DNA of 37,028 bases, from contig CAZKJS010000012.1 of assembly GCA_964553255.1 (NCBI GenBank), positions 1 through 37,028 of the forward strand, read 5' to 3'. Below, in pieces: positions 25,302 through 33,992 of the stretch. A model generated the notes under the pieces. It was not told the origin of the DNA. It ran no database searches and saw nothing but the letters and a program-made list of their open reading frames with translations. Position numbers and translations under genes: made by a program. Source of the DNA: JAQUCI01 sp964553255 (GTDB lineage: Bacteria; Bacillota_I; Bacilli_A; Erysipelotrichales; Erysipelotrichaceae). Position 1 is the first letter of the stretch; every line of letters begins with the position of its first letter.

Positions 25302-26855
25302 CTAGTAATTTGAATGGCTATTTGAGGGATCTATTTCCTCATATGTCCATTTTATATCAGCGCTGATCTTTTCATAATCATCTAATAATGTTAAGAAAAG
25401 ATCAACTAGTTGAGCATCAAACTGCTTGTTCTTACCCTTAATAAGCTCATTACGCGCTTCATCAAGTGATAAACGATTACGATAAACTCTTTCTGATGTC
25501 ATAGCATCAAAAGCATCAGCGATTGCGACTATTCGCGCTTCTTCTGGAATCTCAGTTGCTTTTAAACCATTTGGATATCCTTTACCATCCCATCTTTCAT
25601 GGTGGTGTTTAACAATCATATAGATATCATCAAAGAAGGATATAGCACTTAGGATATTAGCTCCTCTTTGGGCATGTTTCTTGATTTCTTCATACTCACT
25701 TTTTGATAGATGTTCTTCTTTTAGTAGAATATCATCAGCTACACCAACTTTTCCAACATCATGGAATAATCCACTTAAACCTACTCTGTCAATATATGAT
25801 TTATCTTTACCCATTTTAGAGGCTAGCTTTTTACAGAAATAGCTTACGCGATCAGAATGACCTCTAGTATAGATATCCTTAGCGTCAACAACTAATCTTA
25901 GAGCACCTACAGTCTGAAGATAGCTTTCACGTAATTGTTGATAGGTTTTTTGAAGTTCTTGGTTTTTAATATTTACCAGCGAGTGTAAGAAAGCATTACT
26001 AATTGCGGAGGCAGCTTGTTTGGCAAAGACCGCAAACAATTGCATTTGAATATCATTAAGGGTAAGTTTACCTTCTTTGACTCCTAAAACGCCAAGGGAT
26101 TCGTTATTCTCGTTGATCATTGGAACAATAAAGTAACCTTCTTTTTTGATTGGTACCATTTCTTGTCGTACTTGCCCAATCGCATCAAATAAAGACGGGA
26201 AGAGCACCTTTACAAACTCATCAATCTTTAGATCAAAACAACCAATACCGCAGAATATGCTTTTGTCAGTCATGTTGATATCAGTAAGTTGGGTGTTTTC
26301 AATTAGGATAAAAGCATCATCGCAATTAGTCAAAGGTAATAGTTGAGCAAGAATGGTATGAATTATATCATCCAATGGTTGAAGCTGATATATCATCGGA
26401 ACGGAATCAAGGATGGCATTTAAGCCATCACGATACATCTGAATAGTACGCATTTGATTTATCGATTTAACACAAGACTCTACTAGTATTTCAAGTTGAT
26501 CAAAGCGATCGCTCTTTTCAAAATAACCTTGAATATCTAGCTCGCGAATTGTTCTTACAGGTGGAGCTAAATCTTTATGACCTGTCAATAAGATAATAAA
26601 GAGATCTTTTTCAAACTTACGTAGTTGACTGACAACTTCATCACCAGTCAAAGGACTCATTAAATAATCTAGTATTAAGATATCAAAATGATTCGTTTTA
26701 AGCGTTTTGAGTGCTTCAATTGGGTTAGTAGATGTTTCAACCCGGTAGCCTCCAGTTTCAAAATATGACCTTAGGGCTAAGGTTATCGCTTGATCATCAT
26801 CAAGTATGAAAATTGAGTAATCAATCGAGTTTTTGGTTTTCTTACTAAGACGCAT
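25302..26855 (-). CDS. Response regulator with GAF and HD-GYP domains
   Basis: A 517-residue signalling protein. Residues 12-130 are a receiver domain with acidic pocket D19-D21, phospho-acceptor D63 (LILDYLMSP), LLTGH and K114. Residues about 150-290 look like a GAF domain. Residues about 315-495 are an HD-GYP domain with H333, HD at 365-366 (LFHDVGKVG), the HHHE segment at 417-420 and GYP at 426-428. HD-GYP domains hydrolyse c-di-GMP or related dinucleotides; all motif residues are present, so an active enzyme is likely. There is no DNA-binding domain. It overlaps the kinase gene by 11 bases and is surely its partner. Confidence 0.92.
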   Translation of the reverse strand: MRLSKKTKNSIDYSIFILDDDQAITLALRSYFETGGYRVETSTNPIEALKTLKTNHFDILILDYLMSPLTGDEVVSQLRKFEKDLFIILLTGHKDLAPPVRTIRELDIQGYFEKSDRFDQLEILVESCVKSINQMRTIQMYRDGLNAILDSVPMIYQLQPLDDIIHTILAQLLPLTNCDDAFILIENTQLTDINMTDKSIFCGIGCFDLKIDEFVKVLFPSLFDAIGQVRQEMVPIKKEGYFIVPMINENNESLGVLGVKEGKLTLNDIQMQLFAVFAKQAASAISNAFLHSLVNIKNQELQKTYQQLRESYLQTVGALRLVVDAKDIYTRGHSDRVSYFCKKLASKMGKDKSYIDRVGLSGLFHDVGKVGVADDILLKEEHLSKSEYEEIKKHAQRGANILSAISFFDDIYMIVKHHHERWDGKGYPNGLKATEIPEEARIVAIADAFDAMTSERVYRNRLSLDEARNELIKGKNKQFDAQLVDLFLTLLDDYEKISADIKWTYEEIDPSNSHSNY

Positions 26856-28710
26856 TTATTTTATCCCCCGTAATATCGTCAAAACCTTGGTTGTATGGTA
26901 TTGTAAAGCCAAAAGTTGATCCACCTTCGGGATTCTTTTCATACCACATTGTACCACTGAATTTACCTCTTATCACTACATTTGACATATATAATCCAAT
27001 ACCTGTGCCAAGAGAACCTTTACTTGTCACCATTTCCTTAAAAAGTTTATCAGCTATATCATATGGTACCCCAACACCATAATCCTTTACGCTAATGGTA
27101 ATAAAATTATCCTCAAGCTTCGCATTAAGTTCAACAGTATTATGTGATAGTGTCTTTTGAGCATCAATCGCATTTGATATTAGATTGTTTAAGACTTGAA
27201 CTAAGTTGTTGATATCACCAGTTATTAATACACTATTGTCAACTTTATTACTTATTATAAAGTTACATTTGTTGGATTTGATTTCATGATTCATTAATAA
27301 TGTAACACGCTTTAATAATTCATCAATCGAGAATTCAACTTGATCAGAAGCGTTCATATTGGTTGCTTGTCCTTTAACAACACTAATGATATCCGACATA
27401 TAAGCACATGATTCTCTTGTTCTAACTAACCAACCCACCATTTCCTCATATATCTCTTGATAATCATCAAAAGTGACTTCCTTATTACCAAAGCTAAGCT
27501 TACATTCTTCAACTAAATTTTCCATCGCGGAAGCAGCACCAGCAATAGCCATGATAGGAGTCTTTAAGTTATGAGCAATACCACCAACCATTTGTCCTAA
27601 TGACGCTAATCGTTCTTTTTCCATCATTTGATTTTGACTATTTTGAAGTCTTTGCATGCTTTCTTTTAATCGGGTCACATCTTTGAAGATAGCTACATAA
27701 CCAGCGATAGTATTGTTTATTATCAAAGGTGTGATCTCAGCCATGAAATAACGTTTGATCTTATCAATAATGATTGATTGTTCATAAGTTATCACTGATC
27801 GAGTTGTAAATGCCGAATCAATTGATGTTATCAAGTTAAATATTCCAATACGATCTTCGGGATTTTCATGGGTAGCGTATTTGATCAAACTATCATTTTC
27901 CTTGATATCATAATGTTTGCCAAAGATGTCATAAAAGGGTTTGTTGTAACTTAAGATTAGTTTATCTTCGCTTATTACCAAATAGCAATCCGATATCCAG
28001 TTTAAAACATGCTGCATCGCAATTGGTGTGATCGAAAGATAGTTCAATTTACTGATACTAAAACCATGTAAGATGATCGTGACGATAAAAGCAATTGGAG
28101 TAGCGGTTATCGGTAAATCTAGTATCTTAAATGTTGCTAAAGCACTTACGATAACAGGGATAAGATTACTTAAAGCAAACATCATAGCTTGTTTAAGATA
28201 AAGACCATTTTGGCTTTTAATGGTAAAATTCAACATAATTATCACAGCTGATGTCATGCAAAGATAACTATATAGTCCAGAGAAATAAATATAAGGTCCA
28301 AAGATAACTTCTTGAGCTAAAACGGAAAAATTCACATAATGTAAATGATGCAGAGGGTTAGTCCAAACCATGATATTAGTAATAAATGGAATGACAAAGA
28401 AGGCTAAATAGAGTTTAGGCATCTTTTCATAGTGATTAACAAATGAAAGCGCAATAACTAACGAGAAAGCAGGCGCAAAGGCAACTCCGATATATGTTAA
28501 TGAATCCCAGAAATATAACTGGTTTATACTATTTACGTTAGTAAATTTCATTCCTATCAATGCGATCAGCCAAATGATCAAAGTCAATGATAAAAGATAG
28601 TATATGCGATAGATCAAATGTTTATGACCTTTCTCATATGACTTAAGCATAAAAGTTAGAATGAATGTTATAACGATAATGAAGATGATAACAAGCGTAT
28701 TGGAGATCAT
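26845..28710 (-). CDS. 7TM sensor histidine kinase with PAS domain
   Basis: A 621-residue membrane kinase. Residues 1-225 hold about seven hydrophobic helices with the WTNPLHHLHY segment, as in the 7TM histidine kinase sensor domain. A PAS domain spans about 236-345, followed by the dimerisation helix with phospho-acceptor H380 (GGIAHNLKTP) and a HATPase domain about 470-606 (N box LNNLISNAIDA, G1 DYGVGVP, G2 GTGIGLYMS). It would sense a membrane-soluble or external signal and phosphorylate the following HD-GYP regulator. It lies 32 bases after the NRPS stop with GAGGT before the ATG. That it senses the NRPS product is only an inference from the operon. Confidence 0.92.
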   Translation of the reverse strand: MISNTLVIIFIIVITFILTFMLKSYEKGHKHLIYRIYYLLSLTLIIWLIALIGMKFTNVNSINQLYFWDSLTYIGVAFAPAFSLVIALSFVNHYEKMPKLYLAFFVIPFITNIMVWTNPLHHLHYVNFSVLAQEVIFGPYIYFSGLYSYLCMTSAVIIMLNFTIKSQNGLYLKQAMMFALSNLIPVIVSALATFKILDLPITATPIAFIVTIILHGFSISKLNYLSITPIAMQHVLNWISDCYLVISEDKLILSYNKPFYDIFGKHYDIKENDSLIKYATHENPEDRIGIFNLITSIDSAFTTRSVITYEQSIIIDKIKRYFMAEITPLIINNTIAGYVAIFKDVTRLKESMQRLQNSQNQMMEKERLASLGQMVGGIAHNLKTPIMAIAGAASAMENLVEECKLSFGNKEVTFDDYQEIYEEMVGWLVRTRESCAYMSDIISVVKGQATNMNASDQVEFSIDELLKRVTLLMNHEIKSNKCNFIISNKVDNSVLITGDINNLVQVLNNLISNAIDAQKTLSHNTVELNAKLEDNFITISVKDYGVGVPYDIADKLFKEMVTSKGSLGTGIGLYMSNVVIRGKFSGTMWYEKNPEGGSTFGFTIPYNQGFDDITGDKINAS

Positions 28711-28742
28711 TTTAATACCTCATAAGATGATTTTATCAAGAA

Positions 28743-31700
28743 TTATTTAAAAAGCATATTTTTATTTATCTCATCAAAAGTGAAAGATTGTTCATCTAAC
28801 TTCTTGATAGTTTCATTATTGATAATTTGATAACTGGCTTTTGCTTTCTCAAATCGCATAATTGTAGCAGTAACATCGGCAACATGGGGTTGCTTTTGCA
28901 GATCTATCGTCGCTAATCGTTGACGAAATTCTGACATTTCGATCACTGGTAAGTCATCTAAACATGATGTTAATGCGATTAGATTTGGATTAAAAATATG
29001 ATAGTTGGTATTGTCACTATACATTAGTTTAATGATCGCATTTGCACATTTATCAACCGGTGTTAGTTCAAGCATTAGATCAGCTAGGATAACAGGAATG
29101 CCATTGATAGCTTTTAGACCCTGCATTACCCGATAGATTTCATTATTGTTTGGATCAAATTGAAATACACCATCATTTTGACGATTGATCAAATGTCCAA
29201 CTCGATATATATGAGCTTTTAGACCTTCATCAATCTTTTGATATACGGCAGCTTCAGCTAAGAATTTACTCTTAATATAGATATTATCCATCCAGTTTTG
29301 ACCCACATCGAAACAATTCTCATCAAAACTGGTAATATTTAGTTCGTTATTCATTATGGCATCACCACTAATACCGGTTGTTGATATCTGGTGGAAGTTA
29401 ATATCATTTGTGTGCGCTAATACCAGCAAGTTTTCGGTACCAATATGATTTACTGCTAAGATTTTATCTTGATCACCAAAATGATTAACATTAGCAGCAC
29501 AGTTGATGATCTCACCAACATTAGTAGCCAAGTGATAATACATTGCTTCATTTAATCCTAGTAAAGGTGAAGTGATATCACCTACCAATAGGATTATCTT
29601 GTTTTTATTTTCCTGATACCAAGTTGCAGTAAAATAGTATGAGATAACTTGTTCAAACTTGACTTTATCGCGAATTAAACAATAGATGATACGATCTTGT
29701 TTACATAGTTCATATAGTAGATGGCTTCCAAGAAAACCAGTAGCACCTGTTAATAAGACTTTATTATGAAAACTCAGTTTTTTGCTGATAGGTACATAGT
29801 GACAATATTTACTTGTTTTCTGCTCACTAGTGATTGGTTTATCACTATTTAGTAGTTGCAGTTGCTTTATCAAAGTAGGATTATCATAAAAATCCTTCAT
29901 TGTCATTTGATGTTGCATTTCATAGTAACCGTTTATTAGTAACAAGGCTTTTAATGAAGTTCCACCTTGCTCAAAAAAGGATAAATCATCATTGATATCA
30001 CTTTTGTTTAAAACATCCTGCCAAAGTAGTTTGATTTGATCATATAGGTTGGCTTGATTGGCAACATTTATAGGTGCATCTTCATTTTTTAGTTTATTAA
30101 TATCACTTTTACCACTTGCTGTTAAAGGAATCATCTTAACTAAAGAGATTTTCGATGGCACCATATATGGTGGTAAACTGTTTTTTAGATAAGATCGAAC
30201 TTCATCTTCTGTGAGATCACTGACAAGATAAGCATGTAAATATGAAACCATATCATTTTCGATAATGGGAATGATTAAAGCGTCACTTATCATTTCATGT
30301 TGTAAAAGGATCTCTTTGATCTCATTAAGTTCAATACGATGACCATCAAGTTTTATTTGCGAGTCAATGCGTGATATAAAAACAATATCACCATTAAGAT
30401 CAATATAACCATAATCACCAGTCTTATACATCCGTTCTTCTTTATCGATAATATCACTGACAAAAACGTTAGCGGTAGCGTCTTCTTGATTAACATAACC
30501 CTTTGCTAAACATTCACCAGCTAAATACAGTTCACCCGCTTTTAATGGTGGCAATAGTTGACGATTATCATCAAGAACATAAACGCGACAATTTCTAAGC
30601 GGTTTACCAATAGTAACACTTTCAGCATGCTTGAGGTTAACATAGCTAACATAGACGGCTGCTTCTGTTGGTCCATAAAAATTTAGTATATTGATATTAC
30701 CGCTTTGTTTTAAACGATTTAAAAGATTAACACTTAATGCTTCACCAACCAATATCATTGATTTAACATTACTTAATGCTTCATAAAACGTACTGTTGTT
30801 TACGCATAACTGGCATCTTGATGGCGTATATTGCACAAGATCAATATTATGTTTTGTGATAAGATCAGCCATTTGCCAAGGATACATCATTTCCGTTTCA
30901 TCTGCCATTACAATCGTTTTACCATAAGCTAAAGCAAGTAAACTTTCAGTGATGAAAACATCAAACACTGGGTTGGTTGAACATAATACGGTTTTTACAT
31001 CATCAAATACAAAGCCAAGTGCTTGATATAGATTTGCTAGGGCTTTAAATGGTAGTTCCACCCCTTTAGGTTTACCAGTGGAACCTGATGTAAAGAGAAT
31101 ATACATACTATCATTGATCGAGCGTTCAATAGAATTGCTAATACTAAGATTGATTTGATTGTCATAATCAAAGACATTTGTGACTATTAATTGACGCTTT
31201 TGCAATAGATTATTTTGCGAAATGATGAGTGAACAGTTACTTAACATTAACATATGATTTAGTCTTTCATCTGGAAAGTCCAGATCAAGTGGTACATAGC
31301 AACAACCAATCCTATTAATAGCAAGCATAGTTATCAATAGTTCAAAACCACGTTTAAGAGCAATCGCGATCGTTGATCTTGGCTTGATGTTTTGTTTAAG
31401 TAGATTAGCAGCTAAAGAATCAACTCGTTGATATAAAGTAGCGTAAGTTATACTCATGTCTTTAAAGATAATAGCTGTTTTATCAGGGATTAGTTTGGCT
31501 TGATGTAAAATTGTCATATCAAGAGGTTGTTTATGATAAGGATAATATTGATAGAAGGGCTTCTCAATCAATTCATAATGAATTTGATTTGAAATAAGAG
31601 GGATTGATGATAGTTTCTCATCTTGATAAGCGTCTAAACTATTAATTATTAGTTTGTAAGAGTCATGGTAATAGTATATCGTTTCAGGTGTAAACTCAGC

Positions 31701-33908
31701 CTGATCAAAATCATATTGAACTTTATAACCATTTTCAAAACGATATATATCGACCACTAATGGCATTTTTAAACTTGGATTGATAGCTGATTGCATAGTC
31801 ACACTCTGATCATCAATCATAAAGTATTCATTAACGAAAGGTCTAAACGAGAAAATTATGTTATAGAGTTGATTAACACGATTTTCGCGATTTTCATTTA
31901 AGTGCGCCATGATTTGATCTAGTCCGACATCTTGATTAGCTAATAATCCAATCATATTAGTAGTAACACTAGCTATGTAATGTTCTAGTTGTTGGTTAAG
32001 ATCATAATCAATTATCAAAGGTAGGGTGTTGATAAAAACACCTATCATATCTTGGGTATGTGGTTTATTGCGACCAGAGGTAACAGTTCCAATACATAAA
32101 TGAGTTTGATCATGATAGCGCCCAATCAACAAACCAAAAGACGCTATTAATAGATTGAAGATAGTTGTATTGTACTGAGCAGCTAAGTTAGATAAATGAT
32201 CATTGGTTAGATCAAGATTTAACTCTAAGCGACAAGCTTTACTTTCAAGTCGTTTTGCATAAGGGTTTTTTAAAAAGGTTAATGGTGTTATAACATCATT
32301 AAGTATTTGTTTCCAATAAGTTAACTGTTGTTTATCGACGTTGAGTTTGCTTTGAGCTAAAGCATAATCAGGATATCTGATGGTTGAAGTACTAAATGGT
32401 TTATGATCATAGATAGCTAGTAGTTTGCGTAATAATAACGGGGTACTAATACCATCCATGATAATATGATGGATATCGATCAATAAATAATACTCTTCTT
32501 TGATCAAGGCATATGTAACTCTGATCAAAGGTGCTTCATCAAGATTGAATGGCTTAATGAAAGATGCTAATGCTTGATTTAAATCCTCATGATTGACAGT
32601 TTCAATATGGAGTTGGCTTTCGTTGATCTTCGCTGATATGGTTGTCTTGTTAAGCACAAATGAAGATCTCAATACTGGTTCATCATTGAGTAAGGTGTTG
32701 AATGCATCATTAAAACGATTAATATCGATAGGCTTATCAAGTTTGATATACCCCGGCATATTATAAGCAGTAGAGTTATCCATGTTTTGTAAAACATATA
32801 GATTATTTTGTATTGTCGTTAATGGATAATGATCATCATTATTTTTCTCATAAGTGATTGGTATTGACACGGACTTTTCATCACCAAGATGCTCAGCGAT
32901 GGCTTTGATTGTTTTTAAAGTATATAGATCAATGATTGAAAGATTAAATGATAACTCGTTATTGATCTCACTTAATAATTCTATCGCTTTTAAAGAATCA
33001 CCACCACTTAAGAAATAATCACTGATAATGGTAAAATCAACTTTTTTCAAGTTATTTTTGAATAGTGATAATAACCTTTGTTCAAGTTGTGATGTTGGAG
33101 CAACCGTTGTATAAGTTATGTTGGGTCTAATAAGAAGCTGTTGATTTACTTTTCCATTAGCGCTTAAAGGTAATTCGTCAATTTTTATGAAATAATGAGG
33201 TAACATATAATAAGGTAAGTAAGAAGCTAAGAAAGTACGCAATACACTATCTTTTATCGTCTGTGAGGCAACATAATAAGCAATGATAACTTCGACGCCA
33301 TTGATCATATCAATGATAGCAGTAGCCTCATTTATCATCTGATGAGCTTGTAATCTTGTCGCTATCTCTTGTAGTTCAATACGATAGCCATGAAGTTTTA
33401 TTTGATCATCAGCTCTTCCAACAATGACCAAGTCTCCTTCTTTATTCCAGAAGCCTAGATCTTTACTGCGATACATAATTTCATTAGGTTCAAATGGGTT
33501 ATTGATGAATACTTCTCTTGTTTGTTCAGGATTATTTTGATAACCATCAGCTAAACAGATACCAGCTATGAATATATCACCAATTGCGTTGATAGGAAGT
33601 GGTAATAGATGGTCATCTAGGACATATAGGCGACAACCAACCATGGGCTTACCAACCGAGATAAAACGGGCATTATTCAATTCTTTATAACTGACACCAA
33701 TCGTTGCTTCACTTGGCCCATATTGATTAATGATCTTAGCATTGCTAAATTGCTTGATTCTCTGTAATAGTTCAGATGGGAATATTTCACCACCACATAT
33801 TATTGTTTCCATACGGGCTAATGTTTGACAAAAAGCACGATTTTGCATAAAAGCACTTAATCTGGAAGGGGTCATCGCCAAAAAACCAACAGCGTGATCA
33901 TTGATCAA
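28743..33908 (-). CDS. NRPS, downstream part: A1 (C-terminal half)-T-C-A-T-R
   Basis: The larger part of a dimodular NRPS whose frame is cut by a TAA at 33990. The open frame runs back to 33989; the TTG at 33908 is a nominal start with no ribosome binding site. In these 1721 residues come the rest of A1 (YGPSEATIGV, KLHGYRIEL, Lys of SANGKVN about 253), T1 (LSGGDSLKA, Ser about 305), C2 (HHIIMDG about 480), A2 (LFTSGSTGKPKGV about 938, YGPTEAAV, SASGK-like TASGKSD), T2 (QGGTSLKAL, Ser about 1318) and a thioester reductase domain (LLTGATGFLGS about 1385, YIKSK active-site pair). Such R domains release the chain as an aldehyde or alcohol with NAD(P)H. Without the stop, the whole protein would be 2390 residues, C-A-T-C-A-T-R. 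Confidence 0.9.
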   Translation of the reverse strand: MINDHAVGFLAMTPSRLSAFMQNRAFCQTLARMETIICGGEIFPSELLQRIKQFSNAKIINQYGPSEATIGVSYKELNNARFISVGKPMVGCRLYVLDDHLLPLPINAIGDIFIAGICLADGYQNNPEQTREVFINNPFEPNEIMYRSKDLGFWNKEGDLVIVGRADDQIKLHGYRIELQEIATRLQAHQMINEATAIIDMINGVEVIIAYYVASQTIKDSVLRTFLASYLPYYMLPHYFIKIDELPLSANGKVNQQLLIRPNITYTTVAPTSQLEQRLLSLFKNNLKKVDFTIISDYFLSGGDSLKAIELLSEINNELSFNLSIIDLYTLKTIKAIAEHLGDEKSVSIPITYEKNNDDHYPLTTIQNNLYVLQNMDNSTAYNMPGYIKLDKPIDINRFNDAFNTLLNDEPVLRSSFVLNKTTISAKINESQLHIETVNHEDLNQALASFIKPFNLDEAPLIRVTYALIKEEYYLLIDIHHIIMDGISTPLLLRKLLAIYDHKPFSTSTIRYPDYALAQSKLNVDKQQLTYWKQILNDVITPLTFLKNPYAKRLESKACRLELNLDLTNDHLSNLAAQYNTTIFNLLIASFGLLIGRYHDQTHLCIGTVTSGRNKPHTQDMIGVFINTLPLIIDYDLNQQLEHYIASVTTNMIGLLANQDVGLDQIMAHLNENRENRVNQLYNIIFSFRPFVNEYFMIDDQSVTMQSAINPSLKMPLVVDIYRFENGYKVQYDFDQAEFTPETIYYYHDSYKLIINSLDAYQDEKLSSIPLISNQIHYELIEKPFYQYYPYHKQPLDMTILHQAKLIPDKTAIIFKDMSITYATLYQRVDSLAANLLKQNIKPRSTIAIALKRGFELLITMLAINRIGCCYVPLDLDFPDERLNHMLMLSNCSLIISQNNLLQKRQLIVTNVFDYDNQINLSISNSIERSINDSMYILFTSGSTGKPKGVELPFKALANLYQALGFVFDDVKTVLCSTNPVFDVFITESLLALAYGKTIVMADETEMMYPWQMADLITKHNIDLVQYTPSRCQLCVNNSTFYEALSNVKSMILVGEALSVNLLNRLKQSGNINILNFYGPTEAAVYVSYVNLKHAESVTIGKPLRNCRVYVLDDNRQLLPPLKAGELYLAGECLAKGYVNQEDATANVFVSDIIDKEERMYKTGDYGYIDLNGDIVFISRIDSQIKLDGHRIELNEIKEILLQHEMISDALIIPIIENDMVSYLHAYLVSDLTEDEVRSYLKNSLPPYMVPSKISLVKMIPLTASGKSDINKLKNEDAPINVANQANLYDQIKLLWQDVLNKSDINDDLSFFEQGGTSLKALLLINGYYEMQHQMTMKDFYDNPTLIKQLQLLNSDKPITSEQKTSKYCHYVPISKKLSFHNKVLLTGATGFLGSHLLYELCKQDRIIYCLIRDKVKFEQVISYYFTATWYQENKNKIILLVGDITSPLLGLNEAMYYHLATNVGEIINCAANVNHFGDQDKILAVNHIGTENLLVLAHTNDINFHQISTTGISGDAIMNNELNITSFDENCFDVGQNWMDNIYIKSKFLAEAAVYQKIDEGLKAHIYRVGHLINRQNDGVFQFDPNNNEIYRVMQGLKAINGIPVILADLMLELTPVDKCANAIIKLMYSDNTNYHIFNPNLIALTSCLDDLPVIEMSEFRQRLATIDLQKQPHVADVTATIMRFEKAKASYQIINNETIKKLDEQSFTFDEINKNMLFK

Positions 33909-33989
33909 AGTGGTTAGATAATTTGGATCATTAGCTTTATCATCATCAGCTAAGACAATTGTTTGTTTATTTAATAAGGATACGATGCT

Positions 33990-33992
33990 TTA
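33990..33992 (-). other. In-frame TAA inside the first A domain
   Basis: The codon order on the minus strand is ATC TTA TAA AGC ATC GTA. The homologous place in A2 of the same enzyme reads FDVFITESL, so Glu (GAA) is expected where TAA stands. One G to T change explains it. Frame and A-domain homology continue unbroken on both sides (SIVSLLNKQTIVLAD directly after). Confidence 0.9.

Noticed and set aside
33908..33992. Frameshift or insertion element as cause of the NRPS break
   Set aside because: Translation directly before and after the TAA is in phase and of expected A-domain sequence; no extra bases, repeats or transposase remnants are seen.
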